Shown here: piece by piece, positions 1 through 10,200 of the stretch
Position numbering within the stretch: the stretch's first letter is position 1
Layout of the letters: each line of letters begins with the position of its first letter
DNA from: Heligmosomoides polygyrus polygyrus
Lineage: Eukaryota; Nematoda; Chromadorea; Rhabditida; Heligmosomidae
Assembly: GCA_947396885.1 (NCBI GenBank)
Contig: OX377206.1
Location: forward strand, 89,773,960-89,837,959
Direction: 5' to 3'
Length of the DNA: 64,000 nt
Made by a program: the position numbers and the translations under genes
Notes under the pieces: generated by a model
The model's input: only the letters and a program-made list of their open reading frames with translations
What the model was told of the DNA's origin: nothing
The model's database searches: none

Positions 1-205
1 TTCCCGCGAGATGCCAAGAGAACACCAGGACACCCACAAACGCGTTGGTCGGACTTCTTCGTGAAAGCTCTGAACGACCAATATGACGCTCTTCGTGTCC
101 CTCGAGCGAGGAGGATTCATTGGAGCACTCTGGCACGCTCAGGGACAAATGAAAGCTCTTATTCGAGCAAATCGAACCTTAACGTGACGACAGGGGCTAT
201 AACGT
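1..205 (+). pseudogene. RTE-type LINE 3' fragment, cut by window edge
   Basis: The sequence closely follows the last part of the intact LINE at 60306-63730: the stretch encoding the C-terminal [15 protein letters not shown] region and the [12 protein letters not shown] region. It carries frame-disrupting changes and ends near the position matching the LINE 3' end (a gacgacaggg stretch at about 190). It is a dead 3' fragment on the plus strand whose 5' part lies outside the window. Confidence 0.85.
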
Positions 206-343
206 GATACTACATACTGAACCCATGGAAACCCTACTGAAGAAATTCTAGAAAGCGATAAGCGAATGCTGTTCTATTAGTTCCAGAATGCTTTTTTTCA
301 ATGCTGCTGTTTTTTTCTCAGATTTTTTCTTAGAATATTTCAG

Positions 344-3300
344 TTGCGATTGCACATGAAAGCTTATAAGACGCAGATTGCTATCCTACACGAAAGACTA
401 CACCTGGCTGTGTTACAAGTGAAACACGAGGTAGATATTTTCTCAAAAGCACATGGAGAAAATACAGCACTTGAGGACTTTTAGTCAAATTTCTTCAACA
501 TTTACGATCTACAGGTCGGTTTGCATGCTCTCACTGGTGGTGAAGCAATTCAAGAACATCTACAAACGCGGAGGGAAATCGACGCTCTTCAAGCCCTTTC
601 CGAGTAAGCGGCGTTGAAGTGATAAGGATGAAAGATTTATTACGTATTAGTGGTATAGTTTCCAACGTGGTAGCGCTAGCCAAACAAGTCCTGTGAACAG
701 TTTCAGCACTAGTCGTTAATGTGGCCTACATGAGGAGAGGGGAACTGATCCATCCAATCAGGACACATCGAACCCAGCTGATATGAGCGGTCGGCATCCT
801 GATTGTTTGAGCCCTAGTTTACACTTGTGCCGCCACGCGGAGCGGCACCACGATCGCAATAGATATCGATTTTTCGCGCCGCCCGGTCGAAATCTGGGCC
901 GTATGCTCGTGTTCCCCCGTTGGGGGAAAATCAATCAATATCAACATATCACATCACGCCCCAATCCCCCATTGGGGGAGACTCGGGGTAGACGAGCATA
1001 CGGCCCCTGTGCCGACCATCGTGCCGTGCCACGCAGCGGCGCAAGTATAAACTAGGGCTGACGCTCTGATTGGCCGAGATTGAGTGGTCTCGCTATATAG
1101 GCCATATTAACGACTTCTACCACAACTGCATAGCAACAAGCTAGGACAGCGATTCCGTAGTGTAGTGAGCTGCTATCAGGAAACAACGAAGGGGTCTTGG
1201 GTTCGAGTCTCACCTGACATTGCCGCGGAGAAATAGTCTCCACCCCTCCGGGGTCTCTGGACTGGAACCAGGCGTGTCTGTGGAGGATAATCATTGTTTA
1301 AGCCAAATATTCATTCAAATTACCTCCACGACATCCTGTAAAAGTAGAAGACGTGGCACATCTCACAAGGGGACTGATGAACGCCGTTTCTTATACTTCA
1401 TTCTTTAATTAGTTACAATGACCTTGAATGTAGCTTATTTCGCTACAGTCCATTAAAAGCCAAAGAAAGAATTAAGGGCTAGAGATGCAGGAAAAGGTAC
1501 TTGTCCGTTTTTTACCCTACTATGCAGGGCAACGACGCAAAATTCTAGCTGGAGACAAAGGAAATATGAATTTTAATGATAGAGAGCCAGCGATGAGTGC
1601 ATTGAGTGAATAAACAGCCAGTGCAATCAACGCTTTGATTGGCTGGCCCCTCCCTTGCCGCGCCCCCTGCACCCGGTCGGACAAAACCCTGATAAGTACC
1701 AAAGAAAGCATGTCATTAAAACTAGCCAACCCTAAGTGTTAAAAATGTTTGACATTTTCAATTCAGGTCGTTGTGTTTCGAAAACCGATCACTGCGAGAA
1801 GACAAACTGTTGCTTGCGGGCAGGATAGAGCAACTGGAGTCATCCGTAAGTCTTTATATCCGTCTGGGTTCATTAACTGGGCGCGCGGTGGCGCAATCGA
1901 AGGAGGCGCTGGCTGTAGTCTGCACCACCGATTCGAGGATCCTGGTCCGGGTTTTCGTCCAGGCCAACCAAGCCTTTCCCTCCCCTGTTGGTTAATTGGT
2001 AAAAATTGGTAGCTAACTTGTCGGGAAAATACAAAATATTAGGGACAAAGACAACGACCAATAAGAGCTACCTAAACCATACTTTAAAAATGATGACAAG
2101 TGAAAAGGCCGGCGTTAAGCAATCCCTTAGGTGGGATGCGCCACGTATTCTGCACATTCGGGATGTCGCGAAAACAATTTGAATGCGTATTTGGCCTATT
2201 AGTAGCTAGTACTAATAGCTATTGTAACCTACAATAGGGAGCGGGATGTGTCAGCCATTCACAACCCGAAGCATCCAATGAGGACACGCCCCCTTTGAGT
2301 AGCACGCTCATTCGATGTTGCCTGATTGGTCTGCAACGTGTCTCCTCCCCATGTAGGCCTCACTAACGACTAGTGTTGGTCTATGAATTGCGATAACGAG
2401 GCGATAAATGACTGTGGAGACAGACAAGTATCGTCCAAACTCATCAACCCTGGGATAGGGATAGATTGCCTAAGTGGCTCAAGCGGTAGTCGAACTGTGA
2501 ATCGATCCGAGCTGCACACGACAGCCGTGGCCTCGCCCAACTGCGCTGTAGACACACTTCGGAAGGCGATGTTCCAATTCTGTTCCAATTTGCCTTGACT
2601 AGTCATCTTGATAGCGAGACACTTCGACCATATCTGCCTGTCTTTCAGGTGATATCACATGAAGGCGACTCATCTAAAATGGATGGTGAACCTACTGTGG
2701 AGGACAAGGATGACAACCTTTTGTGATGCGATTCCTTCTTGACATGGATGGAAACATTTCAACAGTCTCTACAAGGACCTTTTCTAGCTGGTTCAAGACG
2801 CTTATATGAATAAAATGAATAGAACTGAGTATCACCCATCCGAATAAACTCAATGTAGAGTTTGATCTGTTGCAGTTAAGCACAAAAAAATGCTTGGAAT
2901 TAGTATGAGAATAAAGGATAACCTTACTCAAACCTTTCCGGGATACGCTACGCATTATACTTCCACGGGATGATGCGGAGACAATTTGGATGCGTCTCCC
3001 GCCTAAATAACGGTAGCCATCCGATAGGCAACTCATTGATTTATCCTTCTCAGACGATTAAGGTACGAATTCTCTAACTGCGCAGCAATGAAGGAATAGT
3101 TGACCTAGGCAGGAACAGAGCCGAGAAACTTGATTCAAGTGTATGCAACAGCCAGCGGCGCCTCCTCCGATTGCGCTATCACTCACCTAATGCAGTATCA
3201 TGCACATCAGTATGCAGTGTAGGAAAGTAATTGGTCCTTATCTGGCGAACCGCCTTACTCAACCTCTAATTAGGACGCGCCACGCATTCTAGTTCTCTAG

Positions 3301-4197
3301 GGGCCATTGGAACATGTAATCATACACAATGAATGACAAGGGCCAGCTAATGAGCAAGCCAATAAGTCATCATTTCCAGACAAGTCCTGCACCACTTCAC
3401 TTACTGACTTTACAATGATGAAAGGCCTTAAGGCCCTGTTTATACTTCCGACGTCATGCGACGCGACGGCATTTAAAGTGGCCAAATTGATCAATCGCGT
3501 CACTCAATCGATATGGTCACCATACGTGGCGTCGCGTCGCTCGGCGCCGAAGTATAAACGGGGTCTAATGGGCTACACGCAACCCGAGCCATGAATCGAT
3601 TCGAAGTACATGCGACAGTCGACACCCCTTCCGAATGCGCTCAACGTGACAAAGCTGTTCAGCGAAAATTAACTGCTTATTTTTACTAGCTGTAGCTGTC
3701 TAACCATCCTTGTACAATAACAACAATACAACACAGACTGTAAATAATTTACTGCACTGGATAAAACCACCGATATTTAGACTGGATAATAGGCCAATTC
3801 TTTACATTTTTGGCTTTCAATAGAAATTCTTGGAATTCAATAAAACGTCAATAATAGTCTCGAGATCTACGGCAAGACGCTAATCACACATTTAGAAGAC
3901 CCATAACATGTTGGTTTAGGAAGCCCAGAATACAACAACGATAGAGAGGTAGAAAACGCTGCTACGTCGTTCGCGTAGGTGCACACGAGCGAGGTGGAAT
4001 CAGAAATACCTCCTCTGCTAGAACCGCTATTACTTTCCATCGCAAATGTGCGCATGACAATAAGAAGTGGGACAGGAGCAGAAAAATTATGGAAATCATA
4101 TTATGAGGAGCTCTACGAAAGAGTAACGCATGCATACAGTGCTAGAGAAAGTTACATGAGGAATATACATATTATAGTCAAAATCGACAGCTCATGA
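344..4197 (+). CDS. Coiled-coil protein gene, last four exons (unrecognised)
   Basis: Four plus-strand exons join in phase: 344-430 (after tttcag, donor GTAGAT), 515-603 (after ctacag, donor GTAAGC), 1767-1845 (after ttcag, donor GTAAGT) and 3979-4197 (after gcgtag, stop TGA). The total is 474 nt, 158 codons with stop, without interruption. The peptide is rich in Leu, Glu, Arg and His with heptad-like spacing (for example ILHERLHLAVLQVKHE, then RIEQLESS), so a coiled coil is likely. The last exon encodes an acidic/leucine patch (EIPPLLEPLLL) and a Tyr-rich helix (KLWKSYYEELYERV). The N-terminus lies left of the window. The introns hold MITE and SINE insertions. No family is recognised and no function is proposed. 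The joins rest on splice motifs and phase only. The 344-430 donor is the weakest. Confidence 0.62.
811..1058. mobile_element. Harbinger-like MITE, family H2, with an insertion
   Basis: Terminal inverted repeats begin gccctagtttacacttg and end caagtataaactagggc. They are flanked by the 3-bp direct repeat TGA (808-810 and 1059-1061). A third element (897-1006) interrupts it. The sister copies use TTA or TAA, which is the target preference of PIF/Harbinger elements, so the superfamily is inferred from TSD and TIR only. Confidence 0.78.
897..1006. mobile_element. Short hairpin MITE, family H3 (nested)
   Basis: Inverted ends ggccgtatgctcgt and acgagcatacggcc are flanked by CTG on both sides (894-896 and 1007-1009). 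A second copy lies at 23354-23463 with CAG duplicated, so the family appears to target CWG. Both copies are about 110 bp and contain an inner ccccaatccccca / tgggggagact type inverted stretch. Confidence 0.75.
1146..1405 (+). repeat. SINE-1 copy, diverged
   Basis: An old copy of the tRNA-derived SINE: gggttcgagtctcacc B-box region near 1199, the cctccggggtc block near 1244, and the tail block catcctgtaaaagtagaag near 1333. No target duplication is visible. Confidence 0.65.
1879..2045 (+). repeat. SINE-1 copy, 5' half
   Basis: The tRNA-like head (ggtggcgcaatcgaaggaggcgctggctg, read from 1887) and the aggccaaccaagcctttccctcc body block are present. The copy degrades after 2020. Confidence 0.7.
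2098..2205 (-). repeat. SINE-1 tail fragment
   Basis: The 3' part only, on the minus strand: ggcgttaagcaatccctt, gggatgcgccacgtattctg and gaatgcgtatttggcc. Confidence 0.7.
2225..2376. repeat. AGTCGTTA-family fold-back MITE relic
   Basis: The right end (ctccccatgtaggcctcac then taacgactag) matches the arm of the 709-1117 element. The left end is weakly matching. It contains the gattggtctg and tgaggacacgccccc type blocks shared with the copy near 34.4 kb. Confidence 0.5.
2378..2575 (-). repeat. SINE-1 copy, diverged
   Basis: Minus-strand remnant. Recognisable blocks are ggagacagacaagtatcgtc, the ggctcaagcggtagtcgaac B-box side, and cgacagccgtggcctcgcccaactgcgc at the head. Confidence 0.55.
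2905..3181 (-). repeat. SINE-1 copy
   Basis: Minus strand, full length but diverged. It runs from the tail gaataaaggataaccttactc through cgggatgatgcggagacaat to the head gcggcgcctcctccgattgc. Confidence 0.7.
3240..3660 (-). repeat. SINE-1 copy split by a Harbinger-like MITE
   Basis: The minus-strand SINE runs from the tail (gccttactcaacctctaatt, 3248) to the head (acaccccttccgaatgcgct, about 3645). It is interrupted at 3432-3565 by a MITE. SINE homology resumes on both sides of the insert. Confidence 0.7.
3432..3565. mobile_element. Harbinger-like MITE, family H1
   Basis: Inverted ends ggccctgtttatacttccg and ggcgccgaagtataaacggg, with TAA duplicated at 3429-3431 and 3566-3568. The interior carries paired cgcgacg blocks. 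It lies inside a SINE. Confidence 0.8.
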
Positions 4198-4254
4198 ACT
4201 AATCTATAACAACAAAAACAGTTAACAGCGAAGAAAAACGTGATTCCCAAAAAA

Positions 4255-7200
4255 TTAGTTCACCATCATTTTCCCGTAGGCCTGAAGTCGTTTGAGCCAC
4301 CTCTTCTTCTTGAACCATGCAACCATATCGGGGGATTCGGGATCGCAAACGCCGGTGTACCTTAAATTGAAAATGAAATTGAACCACAACTTTTGCATAC
4401 GCTAGAACACAGTGCGGCACTATTGTACTTTACGGACTCCAAGAGGACGAGGAGAGGTCGAAAAAAATTTTTCGCCCAAACTTCGCCCAGGGAAGTTATT
4501 TGGGGTTCTGATCACGAATCTGACATCCGTTTTTGAAGTTTCGGTCGATTACTGTAAATTTCGGTAGGTACCGGTGATTAAGGCTGCCAAGGTCATGATC
4601 ACCGATTTCGCCCAAACTTCGGCTAGGGGAGCTATTTGGGGTGGTGATCACGAATCTGGCATCCGTTTTTCGTTTAGGTACGGGTGATTAAGGTCATGGT
4701 GACCGATTTCGCCCAAATTTCGGCTGTGGTACTACGGGTGAGCACAGCATGCAAGCGGTCCCGCAGCGATCGCCTGAAAATTCGCAAATCAGCGAGAAAC
4801 CATTTTTGCGGGAAACTCTTCGATGGGCGAAGGCTTAATCGAGAGATAGCAATCTAAGCATCATGGCCCTCCAAGCACTGTTCCACAATCGCCGCCAGGA
4901 AGAACTGCGCGACTTCAACCTGAAGGACGTCCTTGACAAGCTAAACATGGATTTCCAGGAATGGCTTACAAGGATGGGACTGCTTGCAATCGGTGACCAT
5001 GACCTTGGCAGCCTTAGTCACCCGCACCTACCGTAACCTGCCGTACTCCAGGGTAAAACGAAAAACGGATGTCATTCGTGATCAGCACCTCAAATAACCC
5101 CCATAGGCGAAGTTTGGGCGAAATCGGTGATTATGACTTCGATAGCGTTAGTCACCGGTACCTACCGTAACCTACCGTACTCCAGCGTAAAACGAAAAAC
5201 AGATGTCAGATTCGTGATCAGCACCCCAAATAACCCCCTAGGCGAAGTATGGGCGAAATCGGTGATTATGACATTGACAGCCTTAGTCACCGGTACCCAC
5301 CGTAACCTACCGTAATCGGCCGAAATTTCAAAAATGGATGTCAGATTCGTGATCAGCACCCCATCTGGAGTCCGTAAAGTACAACAGTGCCCACAGTGCA
5401 TTGAGTCAGGAATTAAAAACGGTTCTCACATTGGGAAGGTTTTTGGCCTCCCTCGGAGCTTCAAGTGAACAATAGGGTCATTAGAAGGAACATGGAATGC
5501 AGAATACGAAATGGTGGTCAGAACTGCAAAATGAAACTCCCGAACGAGTTCCGACCTGTCGACGTTCACCGGATTGACTGTAGGCTGGCCGTGCCAACGA
5601 GCTGTAGTGAGAGGAACGGTGGGTGATGAGAGCTGATAGGATTAGGCCGGGCCGACTCGTAACCAGTCAGAGTATTACTCCTGGACCACACTGCCATTAC
5701 CGGTCTAACCTTATCAGCTCTCATCACTGCTCTCACTACAGCTCATTGGCACGGGCACGATCAGCCTACAGTATACCCGGTGAACCTCGATAGGTCGGAA
5801 CTCTTTTAGGCTTTCCATTTTTCAAGTTTTTGACCCCATATTTGTACACAGCATTCCGAGCGTTCTCTACCCGTGCTCAACAACCCGTATTACAGTACAC
5901 TTCGTGTGAAGTAGTAGACAGAAGACACTTCTAGCGAGCATTTCAACTAGATCTTAAGGTCCGAGCCGTGCGCTCTTCTTAACCCTGCTCATCTCGTCGT
6001 GAAATCTCGCCCGAAATATGCGTGGCACACGATCATCCTACAGTAATCGAGCTTCTACAGTGGTGGAGGATACCGAACGCAGCACACCCTAGGATTTCTA
6101 CGTCGCTTGCCCGACAGTGCGGCGCTGTGAAGGCTACCAATATTGATTGTCTTCGCTGCTTAATCGATATTGATAGCTTTCAAAACGGCACACCGCCAGC
6201 AGCATAACATCCGCCTATATCGTCCCTAATGTTATACGGACAGATTTTTCGAGCATGCACAGCAGGTCTCATAAATGTCCTCTAGCAGCATGAAATTGCT
6301 AGGCGCTCTTTCAGTGCAGATTTTTTTTTCAATTTTTTCCCACTTTCATTCCAGTCACTTATTCCATAGAGTACAAATTCAATTAGCTCTCTTTAGATAA
6401 TAAATTTACCGCCTCTTGGATTAAAATCTGATAGACCTGACAAGAAAACTGGGCACTATTGTACTTTCAGGACTATAGAGGTCGAGAAGAGGTCGAAAGA
6501 AATTTTCCGCCCAAACTTCGCCCAGGGGGTTATTTGGGGTGCTGATCACGAATCTGACATCCGTCTTTCGTTTTACGCTGGAGTACGGTAGGTTACGGTA
6601 GGTAGGGTAACTAAGGCTGCCGAGGTCATAATCACAGATTTCACCCAAACGTCGCCTAGGGGGTTATTTGGGGTGTTGATCACTAATCTGACATCCGTTT
6701 TTCGTTTTACGACGGAGTACGGTAGGTTACTGAAAGTACGGGTGAATAAGGTAATGGTCACCGATTTCGCCCAAGTTCCAGCGTAAATCGAAAAACGGAC
6801 GTCAGATTCGTGATCAGCACCCCAAACCCCGCTAGGCGAAGTTTGTGCGAAATCGGTGATTATGACCTCGACAGCGTTAGTTACCCGTAGCTACCGTAAC
6901 CTACCGTAATCGGCTGAATTTTCAAAAACGGATGTCAGATTAGTGATCAGTACCCCAAATAACCCCTTGCGCGAAGTATGGGCGAAATTTTTTTTCGATC
7001 TCTCCTCGACCTCTGGAGTCCCGGAAGTACAATAGTGCCGAAAACTGTTTTTCTATTCTTCTATGTTTACCTTTTCTTCGCTCCATCAGAGCAAAAATAA
7101 TTTCACTTCAGCTACCTTACTTTCTTGAAGCTCCCGCAACTCGAACTCCCATTTCCGCCATCAGAAGTAAAAGGCCAGAAACAAAACGACTTACATTTTC

Positions 7201-10200
7201 GCATTACAGTATGTCTTGGCAAATTCGAGATATCGCAGCTGAATGTCCCGCTTCTCGTCATAGTGATATGTCTCCAAAATGTTCAAGTCCAGTTCCGTAG
7301 GCACTAAGAAGAGGCGACAATTTTTATACATCACCGCTACCACTCCATAGTACGCAGTTCGCTGCATTCCACCCTGAAATGAATCTGTATATGTATGTAT
7401 GTAATTGAGAAACAGAAGCATGAAGAACGAGAAAAGAAGATGAATGCGCTGAAACATACACGAATGTCAACCATAATCCCAACTTTTTGCGCAAGATTAA
7501 ACCACTCCCTTGTAGTCGAGAACATCGCTCTGAAAATGGTAGATCAGTGTCAGCTAATAAAACACCGTTTAAGCTTTAAAGCATTATATACCAGTTTCAC
7601 GTCGAATTGGAAACTGATCAAATCAAATTGGACATTTTTCACGACAAATTGGACACTCTTCTAAGCTGGCCTGTGAACTTTGAAATCAAATTGACGTCGT
7701 CCAAATCAAGACGAGCTCCTTACATGTTAAACTAAAGACTCTACAAGATGGTTAGAACAATCGTTTTTCAAGTAAAACTTAAAATAACTTTTTTTTGCAT
7801 TTTTTTTTTTACTACAGCTGCCGAATGAGTGAATAATTTTATAAAATTTTTATTTTTTAGGAAAAAATAATAACTTAAATTTCGTGTTAAGGCACAGCAA
7901 GGCAGCAATCATGTCGTGCATCAAAAGACTGGATCGCGCCATGCACTCCAAAGTTCAATTCAACGTTTCTTTGATTGATAGTGTAAATACTGCTTACATG
8001 CAGCAAGAACGCTCGGATATGTGTGACTTTCACAGTTGTTTCTGTTGCACCGCTTGCAGGTGTGAAACTGCATGCAAAGTGAAATTTTGTTATCATTCGA
8101 ATTAAAATTGCGAAGTTTCGTACGAGGGCGCGGGGCAATCTCTGTCTTGGCAATATAAAATCGCCTTCCTGCTCTTCAAAACAACTTTAATTCACTGTTT
8201 TCCTCAAAAACTAAAATTTTTTTATAAAATATAACTATGTGTTCCTTTACGGAAAGTGAATCAAAACTTGAAAAATGTGATACTAGAATTTCCTTGAACA
8301 AAAAATTATTCTAACGTTTTTGGAGAGCCTCTAGTTTAATGTAGAAGAAGCTCATTTTGATTTGGAAGAATTCGCTTTGATTTGAAAACTTTTAGGTTAA
8401 TTTAGAAGAGTGTCCAACATGACGTGAAAAGTGCCCAATTTGATTTGAAAAGTGTCCAATTCCACGTGAAAATGGTATATAATAAATAATCTTTCGATTA
8501 AGGTAAACTAGCATAACGACTTCCATCTTACTTCCTTAATGATAGCCAAATAGGATCGCTTCAGAAAGAAAGGAAAAGAGGATACATAACGTCCGACATG
8601 ACAACACAATCACTCCCTTTTAGAATGCGCCACGCATTCTACTTGTACGGGATATCGTGGAGGCATTTTGAACCCGTATTTTCCCTATACAATGACCTAT
8701 GATAGCCAGCCCATGAACTAGTCAATGTTTTGCGCTTTCCTGACAAGTCTGACACCTATCCACCGAATTCAGAGGGATGGAAAGCTTGGTTGGCCCGGGT
8801 GGGTAACCAGGACAAACGCCGATTCCGAGGTTCAGATGACGACCGGTGTCTAATCCGTCTGCGCCACCACGTTCCGCATGTAGGCCAAATAACCATTCAG
8901 ATTATCGACATCCCCTAGAAGTATAATAGAAGCGTGGCGCATCCCGTAAAGGGTTTGCTTAATCCCACACTTTTCCAGATTCATCCTTTGGCCCTTAGTT
9001 TCCACAATTAAAAAAAAATCAATTTCTTCTTCCAATAGGTCGTTCACTACGCACGGGCCCTTGCGTAGGTTCAGATGAGCAAATAAGAAAAGTAGCAATA
9101 GATGTACCTGTATGAATGCGACGGCGAAAAAACAGTAGAATCAAAATTTTGGTAGGACACTGGCTGACTGTCCATTAAAGTCTGCTGCAGTTGCTCATCA
9201 TAGTTCTCTTTCAGCATATTCTCATACGGCAACAGAGTGAAATCGACAGCAGTCGACGAAACGGCAATGTTCGACAGAAACGCCTTGTACAGTCCGCTGA
9301 AACATGTCGTAAACAAATTTGCATAAAGCAGTGAGAATATTCGAAGCATTTTGAACACAACCCTTCAGATCGTATCACCTCACAGAAACAAACACACGAA
9401 AAAGAAGGAGATGGCAAGATCATTCAGTTGTTATCATCTTCCTTCTGCTTCGTGTTCTTCATCTGCATATAATAGTTTTGATGTTTTCCTCTTCTCCAGC
9501 GCTTGGTTTTCTACACTACACAGCAGACAAACAGCAAACGAACGGTTAACATCCTGAAGGTCCTACAAAAGGAAACTCCACTGAGGAAGACAAAGTAGTA
9601 ATGTCATAGTTTTGACTTGTCAACAGTCACACGGATTAGGCAGAGCTGAGAAAGAACTTTTCAGCGTAAGCAAAGACTAATACCTAGGAAAAGGAATCGG
9701 AAACTAATTAGCCAGTCATTTAGATGCGATATTTATATATTCTACACCAACTAAACAACGTGCCAAAAACACTGTTAACACAACATGCACCATGCAAAAA
9801 CAGTAGCATGGCTAAAAGAAGCATAACAAAACACCTAAATTATTATAGTAATTGAATTGATTAGTCAGTGTGTAAGCATCAGCAGATGCTTTTTTTTCCA
9901 TTCTCCCTTCGTTTCTCTATTCTTTTTCTACTTTTTTAAAACGAGGAAATTAAATAAAAGATATATAAGCCATTCTTTGGAACAAATATGACTGAAGAAG
10001 ACAATGGTGGATCCCTTATCAGACACTGAATAAGCAAATGGATATGCGTGACAATCACGAACAATGAAAGAAAACTACGCTATTGATAAAATGAAGGAAG
10101 CTATGAAAAAACAAGACGAAGATTAGGAAGGTGGATTCAGAACTTCAAGAATGTGAACGTAAAACCTCTGGGAAATGATGGAGAGCCTAAGGCAGTTTAA

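Larger units (their letters stand above)
709..1117. mobile_element. Fold-back MITE (AGTCGTTA family), outermost of a three-level nest
   Basis: The left arm around 709 (agtcgttaatgtggcctaca) is matched in inverted orientation by the right arm near 1090-1117 (ataggccatattaacgact). Related ends occur at about 2225-2376 and 34390-34584. The middle is occupied by a second MITE at 811-1058. Confidence 0.65.

Noticed and set aside
783..1294. Overlapping ORFs on both strands
   Set aside because: They are made of nested MITE sequence with palindromic GC-rich ends.
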